A stretch of DNA of 45,690 bases from Lachnospiraceae bacterium (GCA_029006155.1 JAQXGF010000047.1:1-45690); one strand, 5' to 3'; numbered from the stretch's first letter, positions 8,681 through 17,714 are shown. Numbers and translations are program-made. The notes: a model not told the origin generated them from the sequence alone.

Positions 8681-8702
8681 GAAATTTGAGGGCTGTTATA
8701 AT
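8674..8702 (+). promoter_or_regulatory. Promoter for the AAA-like/PD-(D/E)XK gene
   Basis: TAGACA at 8674-8679 and a perfect TATAAT at 8697-8702 are 17 bases apart. The transcript would start near 8709 with a leader of about 80 bases that includes repeat copy 2. Confidence 0.6.
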
Positions 8703-8712
8703 AAAACTATGT

Positions 8713-8746
8713 TTATTTCCACGAGTAATGTTCGGGTAGCCAGCTA
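8713..8746. repeat. Hairpin-forming repeat, copy 2
   Basis: The 16-base start at 8713-8728 matches copy 1 at 7941. Downstream, GTAGC at 8736-8740 faces GCTAC at 8742-8746 but leaves almost no loop, so folding is uncertain. It lies in the mRNA leader of the next gene. Confidence 0.3.
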
Positions 8747-8790
8747 CTTTGCTAATGAGCATGTTTGAGTTTCAGAGGAGGTGCGGTATC

Positions 8791-10488
8791 ATGCAGAAAA
8801 TCGCAGTCGGAGTTCAGAATTTTGAAACACTGCGGATGAATGGCTATTTTTATGTAGATAAGACAGCCTTTATCCGGGAGTGGTGGGAGAGCGGGGACAG
8901 TGTGACCTTGATTAACCGCCCGCGCCGTTTTGGAAAGACGTTGATGATGAGCATGACAGAGCAATTTTTTTCGGTGGCGTATGCAGGACGGGCGGAACTG
9001 TTCGAAGGGCTTTCAATCTGGGAGGATGCTGCATTTCGATCGATCCAGGGGACGTATCCGGTGATCTTTCTGAGCTTTTCCGGAGTGAAGGAAACTACGT
9101 ATGAAGAGGCACGAAAAAAGATTTGTCGTTTGATTCAGCTGCTGTATCGGAAGTATGCATTTTTACTGGAGGGGAATCTTTTAAGTGAGCAGGAAAAAGA
9201 AGAGTTCCATGGGATTTCTGCAGAAATGGAGACGTATGAGGCATCGTTGTCGCTTCAACAGCTCTCGAATTACCTGAGCCGTTATTATGGGAAAAAGGTG
9301 ATTTTCCTGCTGGATGAATATGATACGCCGATGCAGGAAGCGTATGTGGATGGATTCTGGGATGAGATGGTCGGCTTTATGCGAAATCTTTTCAATGCGA
9401 CGTTTAAAGGGAATCCTTATCTGGAGCGGGCGATTCTCACGGGGATCACACGGGTGAGTAAGGAGTCAGTATTTTCAGACCTGAATAATCTCAAAGTCAT
9501 TACGACGACATCAGAAGAATATGCGGATAAATTTGGGTTTACGGAGCAGGAAGTTTTTGCTGCACTGGATGCAAATGGATGGTCAGACCGGAAGACGGAA
9601 GTAAAGGACTGGTACGACGGTTTTTCTTTTGGCAATAAAAAAGATATTTATAATCCGTGGTCGATTATCAACTATCTGGATACCGGAAAATTTCGGCCAT
9701 ACTGGGCGAATACGAGTGCCAACAGTCTGGCAGACCGGCTGATCCGCGAGGGAAGTGTCTGGGTAAAACAGGACTTTGAACAGCTTTTGCGGGGAGAGAG
9801 CCTGAAGGTGCAGCTGGATGAGGAAATTGTATATGATCAGCTTGGGAAAAATGAAGGGGCAGTCTGGAGTCTGCTGCTGGCAAGCGGCTATCTGAAGGTA
9901 CTGCGGACCGAGTATATAGAGCGGACCGGAAGAACCCAATATTATCTGGCGCTTACGAATAAAGAGACGCGGCTGATGTTTGAAACGATGATTCAGGAGT
10001 GGTTTTCACAGGGGGAAGGCACCTATAATGTATTCCTGAAAGCGTTTTTGCAGGATGACCTCAAGGCGATGAACGTGTACATGAATCAGGTGGCGCTGGC
10101 ATCATTCAGCTATTTTGATACCGGGAAACAGGTATCTGCAGATGGTGCGCCGGAACGGTTTTATCATGGATTTGTGCTTGGGCTGATGGTAGAGCTGGAG
10201 GACCGTTACATCCTGACTTCAAATCGGGAGAGCGGACTGGGGCGCTATGATGTAATGCTGGAGCCGCGGCAGAAGGAAGATGACGCAATGTTGCTGGAAT
10301 TTAAAGCCCTCGATCCGTCGGAGGAGAAGAGTCTTGCAGATACGGTAGAGGCGGCCCTGCGGCAGATCGAGGAGAAAAATTATGCAGCGGCATTACTTGC
10401 AAAGGGAATTTTGAAAGAAAAAATCCGGATGTACGGCTTTGCATTTCAGGGAAAGCGGGTGCTGATCGGAGGGCGAAGGATGCGCTGA
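8791..10488 (+). CDS. AAA-ATPase-like protein with C-terminal PD-(D/E)XK nuclease domain
   Basis: 565 aa, the usual length for this family, which is greatly expanded in gut bacteria and whose job is unknown. The N-terminal AAA-like domain opens with NFETLRMNGYFYVDKTAF. It has a P-loop variant RPRRFGKTLM with Lys49 and Thr50, and a Walker B FLLDEYD with Asp175 and Glu176. The C-terminal domain has the nuclease pattern RYDVML (Asp487) followed by LLEFKALD (Glu503 and Lys505), so the catalytic residues are intact. AGGAGG lies 9 bases before ATG 8791; a TTG 42 bases upstream is not supported. It stands alone behind its own promoter and abuts the convergent transglutaminase gene without a spacer. 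It is not clustered with defence genes, so a defence role would be a guess. Confidence 0.88.
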   Translation: MQKIAVGVQNFETLRMNGYFYVDKTAFIREWWESGDSVTLINRPRRFGKTLMMSMTEQFFSVAYAGRAELFEGLSIWEDAAFRSIQGTYPVIFLSFSGVKETTYEEARKKICRLIQLLYRKYAFLLEGNLLSEQEKEEFHGISAEMETYEASLSLQQLSNYLSRYYGKKVIFLLDEYDTPMQEAYVDGFWDEMVGFMRNLFNATFKGNPYLERAILTGITRVSKESVFSDLNNLKVITTTSEEYADKFGFTEQEVFAALDANGWSDRKTEVKDWYDGFSFGNKKDIYNPWSIINYLDTGKFRPYWANTSANSLADRLIREGSVWVKQDFEQLLRGESLKVQLDEEIVYDQLGKNEGAVWSLLLASGYLKVLRTEYIERTGRTQYYLALTNKETRLMFETMIQEWFSQGEGTYNVFLKAFLQDDLKAMNVYMNQVALASFSYFDTGKQVSADGAPERFYHGFVLGLMVELEDRYILTSNRESGLGRYDVMLEPRQKEDDAMLLEFKALDPSEEKSLADTVEAALRQIEEKNYAAALLAKGILKEKIRMYGFAFQGKRVLIGGRRMR

Positions 10489-11628
10489 TTATACATCTGT
10501 CTGTTCTCCCTCATTTGCCTGTTCCATGACGACCGCCGCCTGCTGCGGGTCGGTGACGTATTCGATGTGCAGGACGGCCTGCGGCCAGTTGAGGCTGATG
10601 CATGGGAGCTTCTGGCGTTCTGCGCCGGCTTTGGCGATCTCGGCGAGCAGCTCGTCGAGCACGGCGCGGGTCAGGTAGCCGCCCTTCCAGTGGAACGTCA
10701 GGGGCTTCTCTTTTTTGGCGGCCTGCAGTGCGCGGCGGTAGACATCCTCCGTCTTGGCAAAGGAAAGCTTCTTTTCCTTATAGTAAGAGTGTGCGCTGTC
10801 GGTGCAGGCCGGGGCCGGGGCGATCAGCGGCTCGTGGTCGCGGAAGATCTGTTTGTCGTCCAGATTAAAATAGTCGTACCGGATCCGGGTGGAGGTACTG
10901 CCTTTCTTCCCGGTTTTTTTGCTGCCGGGATTTTGTTGCTGTGCGCTGGTTCCGGATACGGTGCGCGGCCGTTCGCCGTCGGATGCAGCATCGGAAGGAT
11001 GCGAATAATTACGTCCGAGTGAATTGTCAAAGGTCGCATCCAGATGATAGTAGCTCTTGCCGATGCGGACGATGTTCCAGGTGTGGCGGTATTTGATGCC
11101 TTTTTCCGGATTGTTCCCACAGAGGGCGATGATACACCAGATGCCAAGTGCGTCACAGAGGCATTTGACGGTCTTTGCGATTCCTTCGCACACGCCGACA
11201 CCCTGCCCGAGCGGGCCGATGATCTCATGGGAATAGGGCTTTTTTAGCTTATCGTAATGCACATTTTCACAGATAAAGTCATGAATGTACTGCTCTTTTT
11301 CCAGCTCCGGAAGATCTTTGGCAGGCCGCACGAGCTTGGCGATCCGGGCACGCATTGCCTGCTGGTGTTCCCGGATTTTATTTTTCTCAAATAAGTAGTC
11401 CGGGAGAAAAATGAGGTTCGGGGAGTCCTGATAAAAGCGATACTTGTAGCCGGTCGCCCAGAAGATTTCCGGATGGTCGAGGCGCAGCCGGAAAAAGACA
11501 TCGTAGAGCTCTTCCGCGGACAGGCGCGGGAGCTGGATCTCCGGGGCGAGCTGATTTAGGCCCTGCAGCATGCCATGATAGGCAGCCTGCTGCGGGCGGG
11601 ACATTTTGCTGTAATAATATGGTTCCAT
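10489..11628 (-). CDS. Transglutaminase-like domain protein
   Basis: 379 aa. The papain-like catalytic triad of the transglutaminase superfamily is visible: Cys147 in GVGVCEGIAKT, His182 in YRHTWN and Asp197 in YHLDATFD. Bacterial members are usually proteases or peptidoglycan/peptide amidases rather than cross-linkers. No signal peptide or membrane segment is seen. Residues about 212-235 form a Ser/Gly/Lys-rich linker, and the C-terminal third has no motif I know. The stop codon is directly adjacent to that of the convergent nuclease-like gene, with no terminator between them, so the two transcripts may run into each other. A promoter is proposed at 11777-11806. Confidence 0.8.
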   Translation of the reverse strand: MEPYYYSKMSRPQQAAYHGMLQGLNQLAPEIQLPRLSAEELYDVFFRLRLDHPEIFWATGYKYRFYQDSPNLIFLPDYLFEKNKIREHQQAMRARIAKLVRPAKDLPELEKEQYIHDFICENVHYDKLKKPYSHEIIGPLGQGVGVCEGIAKTVKCLCDALGIWCIIALCGNNPEKGIKYRHTWNIVRIGKSYYHLDATFDNSLGRNYSHPSDAASDGERPRTVSGTSAQQQNPGSKKTGKKGSTSTRIRYDYFNLDDKQIFRDHEPLIAPAPACTDSAHSYYKEKKLSFAKTEDVYRRALQAAKKEKPLTFHWKGGYLTRAVLDELLAEIAKAGAERQKLPCISLNWPQAVLHIEYVTDPQQAAVVMEQANEGEQTDV

Positions 11629-11736
11629 GATGATTTTCCTTTTCTGTTTTTTGGTCGCTCAGATGAAAGCGAATATATTTGCGTGAATAACGTGAACATA
11701 GCGGGATTAAAATTTATAATGGCAGAACGATGTCCT

Positions 11737-11764
11737 GCAGCTGATACGATTGCGAATATCCGCG
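11737..11764. repeat. Dispersed GCAGC...GATTGCG element
   Basis: GATTGCGAATATCCGCG at 11748-11764 occurs again, base for base, at 30937-30953. Both are preceded by GCAGC. Confidence 0.5.
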
Positions 11765-11776
11765 TTGACGGTTCTT

Positions 11777-11806
11777 ATCATACCACGCGGTTCCCAAACG
11801 GTGCAA
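11777..11806 (-). promoter_or_regulatory. Extended -10 promoter for the transglutaminase-like gene
   Basis: On the minus strand TTGCAC (11806-11801) and TATGAT (11782-11777) are 18 bases apart, with TGG just before the -10 box (extended -10). Confidence 0.4.
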
Positions 11807-12014
11807 TCCCTCAAACCCACGCTGGATTTTTATCAAGAAGGGGATTATACTAAGTGTAACCAGTTCGGCATCGCCTAGTGTACGGTGAATCGCCTGCGTA
11901 CAGGAGAATCCGTTTAGCACTGACGAAAGAAGCGCGTGTCATCTGCGCGCGGAATATTCGAGGGTATGTCGAACATCCGGATAATCAAACCTGCAAAAAA
12001 GGAGGATACAACAC

Positions 12015-13127
12015 ATGAAAAAATTAGGATTCGGAATGATGCGCCTGCCGCTTCTCAATGAGGAGGACAAAAAGAGCATTGACAAAAAGACCGTCTGTCA
12101 GATGGTAGACACGTTTATGGAGCGTGGATTTACGTATTTTGATACGGCGTATATGTATCATGAGTATGAGAGCGAGCGCGCGGTAAAGGATGTGCTCGTG
12201 ACGCGCAAGGACCGTGACAGCTATACGCTGGCTTCGAAGCTGCCGGTCATGCAGCTGAAGGAAAAAGAGGATATGGAGCGCATTTTTAACGAGCAGAGAG
12301 AAAAATGCGGTGTCGAGTATTTTGATTATTATCTTCTGCATGCGTTGGATGCAGAGCATTACAAGACGGTGAAGCGTCTGGATTGCTTCGGTTTTGCAAT
12401 GCAGAAGAAGGCAGAAGGCAAGGTAAAGCATGTCGGATTTTCCTTCCATGACAGCGCCGAGGTGCTCGATGAGATCCTGACAGAGCATCCGGAAGCAGAG
12501 TTTGTACAGCTGCAGCTGAACTATCTGGACTGGGAGGATGCAAAGGTACAGTCCCGCAAGTGCTATGAGACGGCGGTAAAGCATGGTAAAAAAGTCGTAG
12601 TCATGGAGCCGGTCAAGGGTGGTACGTTGGCAAAGCTCCCGAAAAAGGCAGAGGATGTGCTCAAAGCGCTGCACCCGGATTGGTCAGCTGCTTCCTGGGC
12701 GATCCGGTTTGTCGCAAGCCTGGAGAATGTGATGGTCGTACTGAGTGGGATGTCTACACCGGAGCAGATGGACGACAATACGGCATACATGAAGGAATTT
12801 GAGCCGCTGACGGAGGCGGAGAAGCAGGTACTGCTCGGAGAAGTTGTGGATATCATCCATGAGGCGGCGAAGATCCCGTGTACGGCCTGCCGCTACTGCG
12901 TGGAGGGCTGCCCGATGAGCATCGCGATTCCGGAATATTTTGCACTTTATAATGAAGAGCTGGTCGATAAAGGAAATCCGGAGCATGCAAAGCGCTATGA
13001 AGAGCTGACAAAGGAACATGGCAAGGCTTCTGACTGCGTAGAATGTGGTCAGTGCGAGGGTGCCTGCCCGCAGCATCTCCCGGCGATTGGCTGGCTGAAG
13101 AAGGTCGCAGAGACATTTGAACATTAA
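12015..13127 (+). CDS. Aldo/keto reductase with C-terminal double [4Fe-4S] domain
   Basis: 370 aa. The N-terminal TIM barrel carries the AKR catalytic tetrad: Asp43 and Tyr48 in FDTAYMY, Lys75 in ASKLP and His109 in LLHALD. The C-terminus has two ferredoxin-type clusters, CTACRYCVEGCP (Cys289, 292, 295, 299) and CVECGQCEGACP (Cys341, 344, 347, 351). This architecture is the predicted oxidoreductase group common in anaerobes, so electrons may come from ferredoxin as well as NAD(P)H. The substrate is unknown. AGGAGG lies 9 bases before the ATG. The hybrid kinase starts 19 bases after the stop with no terminator between, so the two are probably co-transcribed and the reductase may be linked to the signal sensed. 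Confidence 0.9.
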   Translation: MKKLGFGMMRLPLLNEEDKKSIDKKTVCQMVDTFMERGFTYFDTAYMYHEYESERAVKDVLVTRKDRDSYTLASKLPVMQLKEKEDMERIFNEQREKCGVEYFDYYLLHALDAEHYKTVKRLDCFGFAMQKKAEGKVKHVGFSFHDSAEVLDEILTEHPEAEFVQLQLNYLDWEDAKVQSRKCYETAVKHGKKVVVMEPVKGGTLAKLPKKAEDVLKALHPDWSAASWAIRFVASLENVMVVLSGMSTPEQMDDNTAYMKEFEPLTEAEKQVLLGEVVDIIHEAAKIPCTACRYCVEGCPMSIAIPEYFALYNEELVDKGNPEHAKRYEELTKEHGKASDCVECGQCEGACPQHLPAIGWLKKVAETFEH

Positions 13128-13146
13128 TTAGACTGGTGGACAGGAA

Positions 13147-15309
13147 ATGAATTACAAACAGTTTTTGGCGGAGGTGGACCGGGTAGGGACACTTCCGGTG
13201 GAAGAACAGAAGCAATTTTATGCGGAAATTCTGGAAAAAGAGCAGAGGAAGTCAAAGGTGCGGATGCTGGCCTGTTTTCAGTATGCCCTGCTGTTTTATC
13301 ACGAAGGGGATTTTCAGATGACGAAGGAGATTCTGGAGCCATTTGTGATTGATTACCAGAGCTATGAGTATATGCCGGAGGTCATTTCCTGTTTCAACCT
13401 GATGGGAGTCGCGACCCACTGTGAGGGCGAATTTGTGCTCACCCGCTATTTTTATGAGCGGGCGCTTCAGATTGCGGAAAAGCAGGAAGAGATGAGCCGC
13501 TTTTCGTTTGAGTACAACAATATTGCGGCCACTTTTATGGCGGAACAGAATTTTGAGGATGCCCTGTATTACATTCTGCTCGCGGAAAAATATATGGGCG
13601 AGAGCGATGAAGATATGGCGGCGTATGTGTATCTGAACATGGCTTCGATCTACCATCACCTTGGTCAGCTGGAAAAGTCCAGAGATGCATTTGAACGATG
13701 TCTGAGGGATTATCGCGGAGCAGAGCTTTTGGGCGATGATGTGCTGATCTGTGGCGTCGCGCTTTTTTATAAGCTTGGTGAGTACGAAAAATATGAGCAG
13801 TATAAAGCATGCATTATGGAAAAACTCGACGGGATGTTTGCATCGGAATTTATCGATGCGTGTAAAGCGGTATTTGACTGTTCTCTGGATGCCGGAGATT
13901 ATTTTCTGACAGAAGAGATTATAAAAAAGATGGACCGCTATATGGAGACTTATCCGAAGGAGACGGAGATCGGTCTTCGCGTGGAGTCGTACAAATACCA
14001 GTATGCGAAAAAGCGTGGGGACCGGGATGGCATGCTGGAGGCACTTGAAAAGAAGGACCGGTATCACCTGCATGCGCTCACATTTTCGGAAGAACAGCGG
14101 ACGAAGGAGATCGACCGGTATTTCCGGGTCAACCGTCAGCTGCAAAAATCAGTGGAAAGCGAGATGAGGGCGAACCAGGTAAAGACACAGTTCCTTGCCA
14201 ACATGTCACATGACATCCGCACACCGATCAACGGGATCACGGGCATGTTGAGCGTGCTGGAAAAATGCCGTGGCAATACAGAAAAAGAGGACGACTGTCT
14301 GGCGAAGATTGACGCCTCCGCGAAGCATCTGCTTGCGCTTGTGAATGACGTCCTCGACATGACGAAGCTGGAGACGGACTCCGTCGTGCTGGAGCATAAG
14401 CCATTCAATCTGGATGAGGTCTGCAGCGAGACGATGCGGATGATTACATTTCAGGCGATGGAGGAAGGGCTGCATGTCTATGAGGATCATAAGGATGTGC
14501 GGGAGATGCACCTGATCGGCAGTGCCCTTCACCTGAAAAAAATCCTGGTAAACCTGTTTTCAAACAGTATGAAATATAACAAGCCGGGCGGAGCCATTTA
14601 TACAAGACTCCGGGAACTGGAGCATACCGGGGATGTCGTTGTGTACGAATTCCAGATCCGTGATACCGGGATCGGGATGACGCAGGAATTTATCGACCAG
14701 CATTTGTTTGAACCATTTACACAGGCAAATGCGCAGACGGCCTCCAGACATGGGGGGACCGGACTCGGGATGGCGATCGTAAAGCGGCTGATCCGGAAGA
14801 TGAATGGAACGATTTCGGTAGAGAGCACACCGGGCGAGGGCTCCTGCTTTACGGTGGTGCTGCCATTTGAGGTGGATCATACGCCGGAGGCAGCCGAAGG
14901 GTCAGAGAGGTGCCACGTTGACATCCGGGGCAAACGTCTGCTTGTCGTCGAAGACAACGAGCTGAACATGGAGATCGCACAGTTTATGCTGGAAGATGCC
15001 GGAGCCACTGTCATAAAGGCGGAGAACGGGCAGGAAGCGCTCACGCAGTATATGAGCAGAAAGCCGGGCTGCTACGACGCGGTACTTCTGGATCTGATGA
15101 TGCCGGTCATGGATGGATATGAGACTGCACGGGCGATCCGCAGCTCCGGACAGGCAGATGCCGCGACGATTCCGATCATTGCAATGAGTGCGAACGCTTA
15201 TGCAGAGGATGTAAAGAAATGTCTGGACTGCGGTATGAATGCACATCTGAGCAAGCCGCTGTTTCAGGATGTGCTGCTGGAGACGATTGCAAAGTTTATG
15301 AAAGAGTGA
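13147..15309 (+). CDS. Cytosolic TPR hybrid sensor histidine kinase
   Basis: 720 aa. Residues about 1-330 are helical with TPR-like repeats ([45 protein letters not shown]). There is no membrane segment, so the signal is intracellular or carried by a partner protein. The HisKA phospho-acceptor is His355 in NMSHDIRTP. The ATPase domain shows [16 protein letters not shown] and [14 protein letters not shown] receiver domain at about residues 598-720 has Asp649 in [11 protein letters not shown]. No histidine phosphotransfer or output domain is present, so a separate partner must take the phosphate or the receiver must bind a target. It follows the aldo/keto reductase by 19 bases. GGTGGA gives a moderate ribosome site. 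Confidence 0.92.
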   Translation: MNYKQFLAEVDRVGTLPVEEQKQFYAEILEKEQRKSKVRMLACFQYALLFYHEGDFQMTKEILEPFVIDYQSYEYMPEVISCFNLMGVATHCEGEFVLTRYFYERALQIAEKQEEMSRFSFEYNNIAATFMAEQNFEDALYYILLAEKYMGESDEDMAAYVYLNMASIYHHLGQLEKSRDAFERCLRDYRGAELLGDDVLICGVALFYKLGEYEKYEQYKACIMEKLDGMFASEFIDACKAVFDCSLDAGDYFLTEEIIKKMDRYMETYPKETEIGLRVESYKYQYAKKRGDRDGMLEALEKKDRYHLHALTFSEEQRTKEIDRYFRVNRQLQKSVESEMRANQVKTQFLANMSHDIRTPINGITGMLSVLEKCRGNTEKEDDCLAKIDASAKHLLALVNDVLDMTKLETDSVVLEHKPFNLDEVCSETMRMITFQAMEEGLHVYEDHKDVREMHLIGSALHLKKILVNLFSNSMKYNKPGGAIYTRLRELEHTGDVVVYEFQIRDTGIGMTQEFIDQHLFEPFTQANAQTASRHGGTGLGMAIVKRLIRKMNGTISVESTPGEGSCFTVVLPFEVDHTPEAAEGSERCHVDIRGKRLLVVEDNELNMEIAQFMLEDAGATVIKAENGQEALTQYMSRKPGCYDAVLLDLMMPVMDGYETARAIRSSGQADAATIPIIAMSANAYAEDVKKCLDCGMNAHLSKPLFQDVLLETIAKFMKE

Positions 15310-15319
15310 AGAAGTGTAT

Positions 15320-15348
15320 GGAGGGGCTGCCCAAGGCGGCTCCTTTTT
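15320..15348 (+). terminator. Terminator after the hybrid kinase gene
   Basis: GGAG...CTGCC (15320-15332) pairs with GGCGGCTCC (15335-15343), leaving a 3-base bulge, and is followed by TTTTT. Confidence 0.65.
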
Positions 15349-15378
15349 CGTTTACAGGAAATGAGAGGAATTATAATC

Positions 15379-15407
15379 TTGACAGGCATAAATGGTTGTA
15401 CTATCAT
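15379..15407 (+). promoter_or_regulatory. Strong promoter of the marR-ABC exporter operon
   Basis: A perfect TTGACA at 15379-15384 and TATCAT at 15402-15407 are 17 bases apart. The operator palindrome lies just downstream, over the expected transcription start. Confidence 0.75.
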
Positions 15408-15411
15408 CTAG

Positions 15412-15431
15412 TTAGTTGAACATACATCTAA
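15412..15431. promoter_or_regulatory. Probable MarR operator palindrome
   Basis: TTAGTTGA (15412-15419) and the reverse complement of ACATCTAA (15424-15431, giving TTAGATGT) share TTAGwTGw. The half-sites are separated by 4 bases. The position just after the -10 box fits autorepression by the MarR protein encoded next. Confidence 0.6.
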
Positions 15432-15475
15432 TTGGGCAGCGATTCCACGCAATACGAAGAGAAAGGATGACAGCT

Positions 15476-15958
15476 ATGGATGCCACGGAGCGGAAAATGA
15501 CGAAAATTGCGCGTGAAGTCAGCAAATTCACGGTGCAGACGATGAAGGAGGAGGGAATTGGAACGGCGGAATTTGATGTGATCCATCTCGTGCGGCACAA
15601 GCCGGGGATCACGCAGACACAGGTACGGGAGACCCTGAAGATCGACAAGGGTGCGGCTGCAAAACGGGTGGCGAGTCTGGAGCACAAGGGATATCTCATC
15701 CGGAAGCCAAATCCGGAGGATGGCAGGAGCCAGCTGCTCTATGCAACGGAGAAGGCGGAGAGCCTGAAAAATTCCAAGGCGCATATCGAGGCTGCCTTTT
15801 ATGAGTGGCTGCTGGAGGACTTGTCGGAGGAAGAAAAGCAGGCATTCTGCGAGACGTTAGATAAGCTGTACTGGAAGTCCAAGCGCCAGCGGCAGGCCGG
15901 CTTTGTGGATGTGGCAAGGCGGATTGCAGAGGAAGGGGAAGAATGCGATGAAAGATAA
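15476..15958 (+). CDS. MarR-family transcriptional regulator
   Basis: 160 aa. The winged helix-turn-helix runs from about residue 25 to 95: FDVIHLVRHKPGITQ, then the recognition part TLKIDKGAAAKRVASLEHKGYL, then the wing NPEDGRSQLLYAT. MarR proteins bind as dimers to palindromes and are released by small ligands. The palindrome at 15412-15431 is the likely site, so it probably represses its own operon, with an exporter as the regulated output. AAAGGA lies 8 bases before ATG 15476; an ATG at 15467 would sit on that site. The last 11 bases overlap the start of the first ABC gene (15948), so the two are translationally coupled. Confidence 0.9.
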   Translation: MDATERKMTKIAREVSKFTVQTMKEEGIGTAEFDVIHLVRHKPGITQTQVRETLKIDKGAAAKRVASLEHKGYLIRKPNPEDGRSQLLYATEKAESLKNSKAHIEAAFYEWLLEDLSEEEKQAFCETLDKLYWKSKRQRQAGFVDVARRIAEEGEECDER

Positions 15959-17714
15959 GATGTTTCAGTCTGACCGGGTGCTGTCGTACTTTCGGGCAGA
16001 GTGGAAGGTGCTGCTGGCCGTGACTATCTCCGGCCTCATTTACAATGTGGGATTGCTGGCCGGGCCGTGGTTCGAGGGACGGATGACCGGGTATCTGGTA
16101 GACGTTTTAAAAGGTGCCGGTACATTTTCCGGTATGCTGCTGCTCGTGGCAGGCTATGCGGTGACGATCACTATTGTCCAGAGTTCGCGGTATATCAAGC
16201 GATTTTATGTCCGCCGGTTTGCGAACAATGTAAACCGCAGGATGAAGCAGATTCTGTATGGCAGCCTTGTCCATAAAAGCCGGGCGAGCCTCCGGGAAGA
16301 GGGAGAGGGCGATGTCATGACAAAGGCGATCCTCGATGTGGATGACTGTGCAGAGGGAATGCGGAAATTTACAACGGAAATTTTTGATACAGGCGTTGCG
16401 CTCGCGGCGTATATCGGGATGTTGCTGTGGTATGACTGGCGGCTTGCACTGTTCTGCCTGATCTTTCCGCCGATCTCCTATGTGACGGCCGAGAAGATGA
16501 AAAAGGTCATCCAGCGAACCGGGGCGGCCTACAAAAAGCAGTCCGGAGCCCTGAGCGCGGCGACTCTGGACCGGGCGAAAAATGCAATCACTTACCGGGT
16601 GTTCGGCTGTGAAAAAGAACGTCAGGCGGCTTATGAGGAACAGCTGACGGCATATGAAAAGTCGGCAGTGAAGGCAAATATCTGGAACACGGTGCTGCCT
16701 CCGGTGTATAAAGTCATCTCGATGACCGGCGTGCTGTTCATCCTGTATTTTGGGCAGAAAAATGTGCTCGGGACGGGATGGAGCGCGTGGGATATTGCGG
16801 CGTTTACAACCTTTCTGTCCTGTTTTCTGAAGCTGTCGGTCAAATCTTCGAGCGCGGCAAAGCTGTTCAATGCCGTGCACAAGGCGCAGGTGTCGTGGAA
16901 GCGGATCAAACCGCTGCTGGTGCCGGGGGAAGAAGCGGATCAAGCCGTGAGCAGGAACAGATATCAGAAAATGCTGAAATCAGAAGGGGAAGCTGCGCTT
17001 CACCTGCGCCACGTCACCTTCGCCTACCCGAATGGCGCGCCGATCCTGAAGGACATTTCCTTTTCTGCGAAGCCAGGACAGATCATCGGGATCACGGGTG
17101 CGGTCGCGTGCGGCAAGTCGACACTCGGAAAAGTATTTTTGTGTGAGTATCCATATGAGGGAGAGATTTGTCTTGGTGATACCGAGCTGCGGGAGCTGTC
17201 CATGCAGGAGCGCTGTGAAGCGATCGGCTATCTCGGACACGATCCGGAGCTGTTTAATGACAGTATTGAGAACAATGTCCTGCTGGGAGAGAAGAAGGAT
17301 GCGGAACCGTATTTAAAAGCGGTATGTATCGACACCGAAGTAAATACCATGCCGGACGGAAGGCAGACGCTGGTCGGAAACGGCGGCGTGCGGCTCTCCG
17401 GTGGACAGGCGCAGCGGCTGGCGCTGGCACGGACCCTGTGTCATCCGCGGCCGGTGATGATTCTGGACGATCCGTTTTCTGCACTGGATAAAAAGACGGA
17501 AGCAGAGATTTTTTCCAATCTCAGACAGATGGCAGGCGATGCGGTCATTTTGCTGATCTCCCACCGGCTGTACCTGTTTCCACAGATGGATCAGGTCGTC
17601 TGGATGGAGGACGGTGGAATTACCGTCGCACCGCATGAGACGCTCGTAAAGGAAGTGCCGGAGTATGAGGCCATGTTCGCCGCACAGGAAGGGGGTGCCG
17701 GATATGAAGCATAG
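15948..17714 (+). CDS. ABC exporter half-transporter A (degenerate Walker B, intact signature)
   Basis: 588 aa. Six membrane segments lie in residues about 15-310, followed by a nucleotide-binding domain from about 345. Walker A is GAVACGKST with Lys390, the signature is the canonical LSGGQ at 483-487, and Walker B is MILDDPFSALD. Asp508 stands where the catalytic Glu should be. This matches the degenerate half of heterodimeric exporters of the TM287/288, BmrCD and PatAB group. The start is at 15948, overlapping the MarR stop by 11 bases; the frame also opens upstream, but AGGAAGGGGA supports this ATG. It probably exports a toxic compound or drug that also acts as the MarR ligand. The substrate is not known. 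Confidence 0.92.
   Translation: MKDKMFQSDRVLSYFRAEWKVLLAVTISGLIYNVGLLAGPWFEGRMTGYLVDVLKGAGTFSGMLLLVAGYAVTITIVQSSRYIKRFYVRRFANNVNRRMKQILYGSLVHKSRASLREEGEGDVMTKAILDVDDCAEGMRKFTTEIFDTGVALAAYIGMLLWYDWRLALFCLIFPPISYVTAEKMKKVIQRTGAAYKKQSGALSAATLDRAKNAITYRVFGCEKERQAAYEEQLTAYEKSAVKANIWNTVLPPVYKVISMTGVLFILYFGQKNVLGTGWSAWDIAAFTTFLSCFLKLSVKSSSAAKLFNAVHKAQVSWKRIKPLLVPGEEADQAVSRNRYQKMLKSEGEAALHLRHVTFAYPNGAPILKDISFSAKPGQIIGITGAVACGKSTLGKVFLCEYPYEGEICLGDTELRELSMQERCEAIGYLGHDPELFNDSIENNVLLGEKKDAEPYLKAVCIDTEVNTMPDGRQTLVGNGGVRLSGGQAQRLALARTLCHPRPVMILDDPFSALDKKTEAEIFSNLRQMAGDAVILLISHRLYLFPQMDQVVWMEDGGITVAPHETLVKEVPEYEAMFAAQEGGAGYEA

Larger units (their letters stand above)
11629..12014. other. 386-base intergenic region: promoter, dispersed repeat, possible gene remnant
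   Basis: No intact gene. It holds a minus-strand promoter (11777-11806), a copy of a dispersed GCAGC...GATTGCG element (11737-11764), and a TATAAT at 11715-11720 with TGAACA 16 bases upstream that could serve the plus strand. Plus-strand codons from about 11769 to 11935 read like a broken helix-turn-helix segment (LDFYQEGDYTK, then a stop, then CTVNRLRTGES), which may be a decayed recombinase or regulator. Confidence 0.35.

Noticed and set aside
8791-11628. Phage-defence island (nuclease-like plus transglutaminase-like genes)
   Set aside because: The nuclease-like family is common and unlinked to defence genes here; the two genes are convergent with separate promoters.
13252-14145. Long minus-strand open frame (about 297 codons) inside the hybrid kinase gene
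   Set aside because: It is antisense to a well-supported kinase, is rich in His/Leu/Arg as expected of a shadow frame and has no ribosome site.
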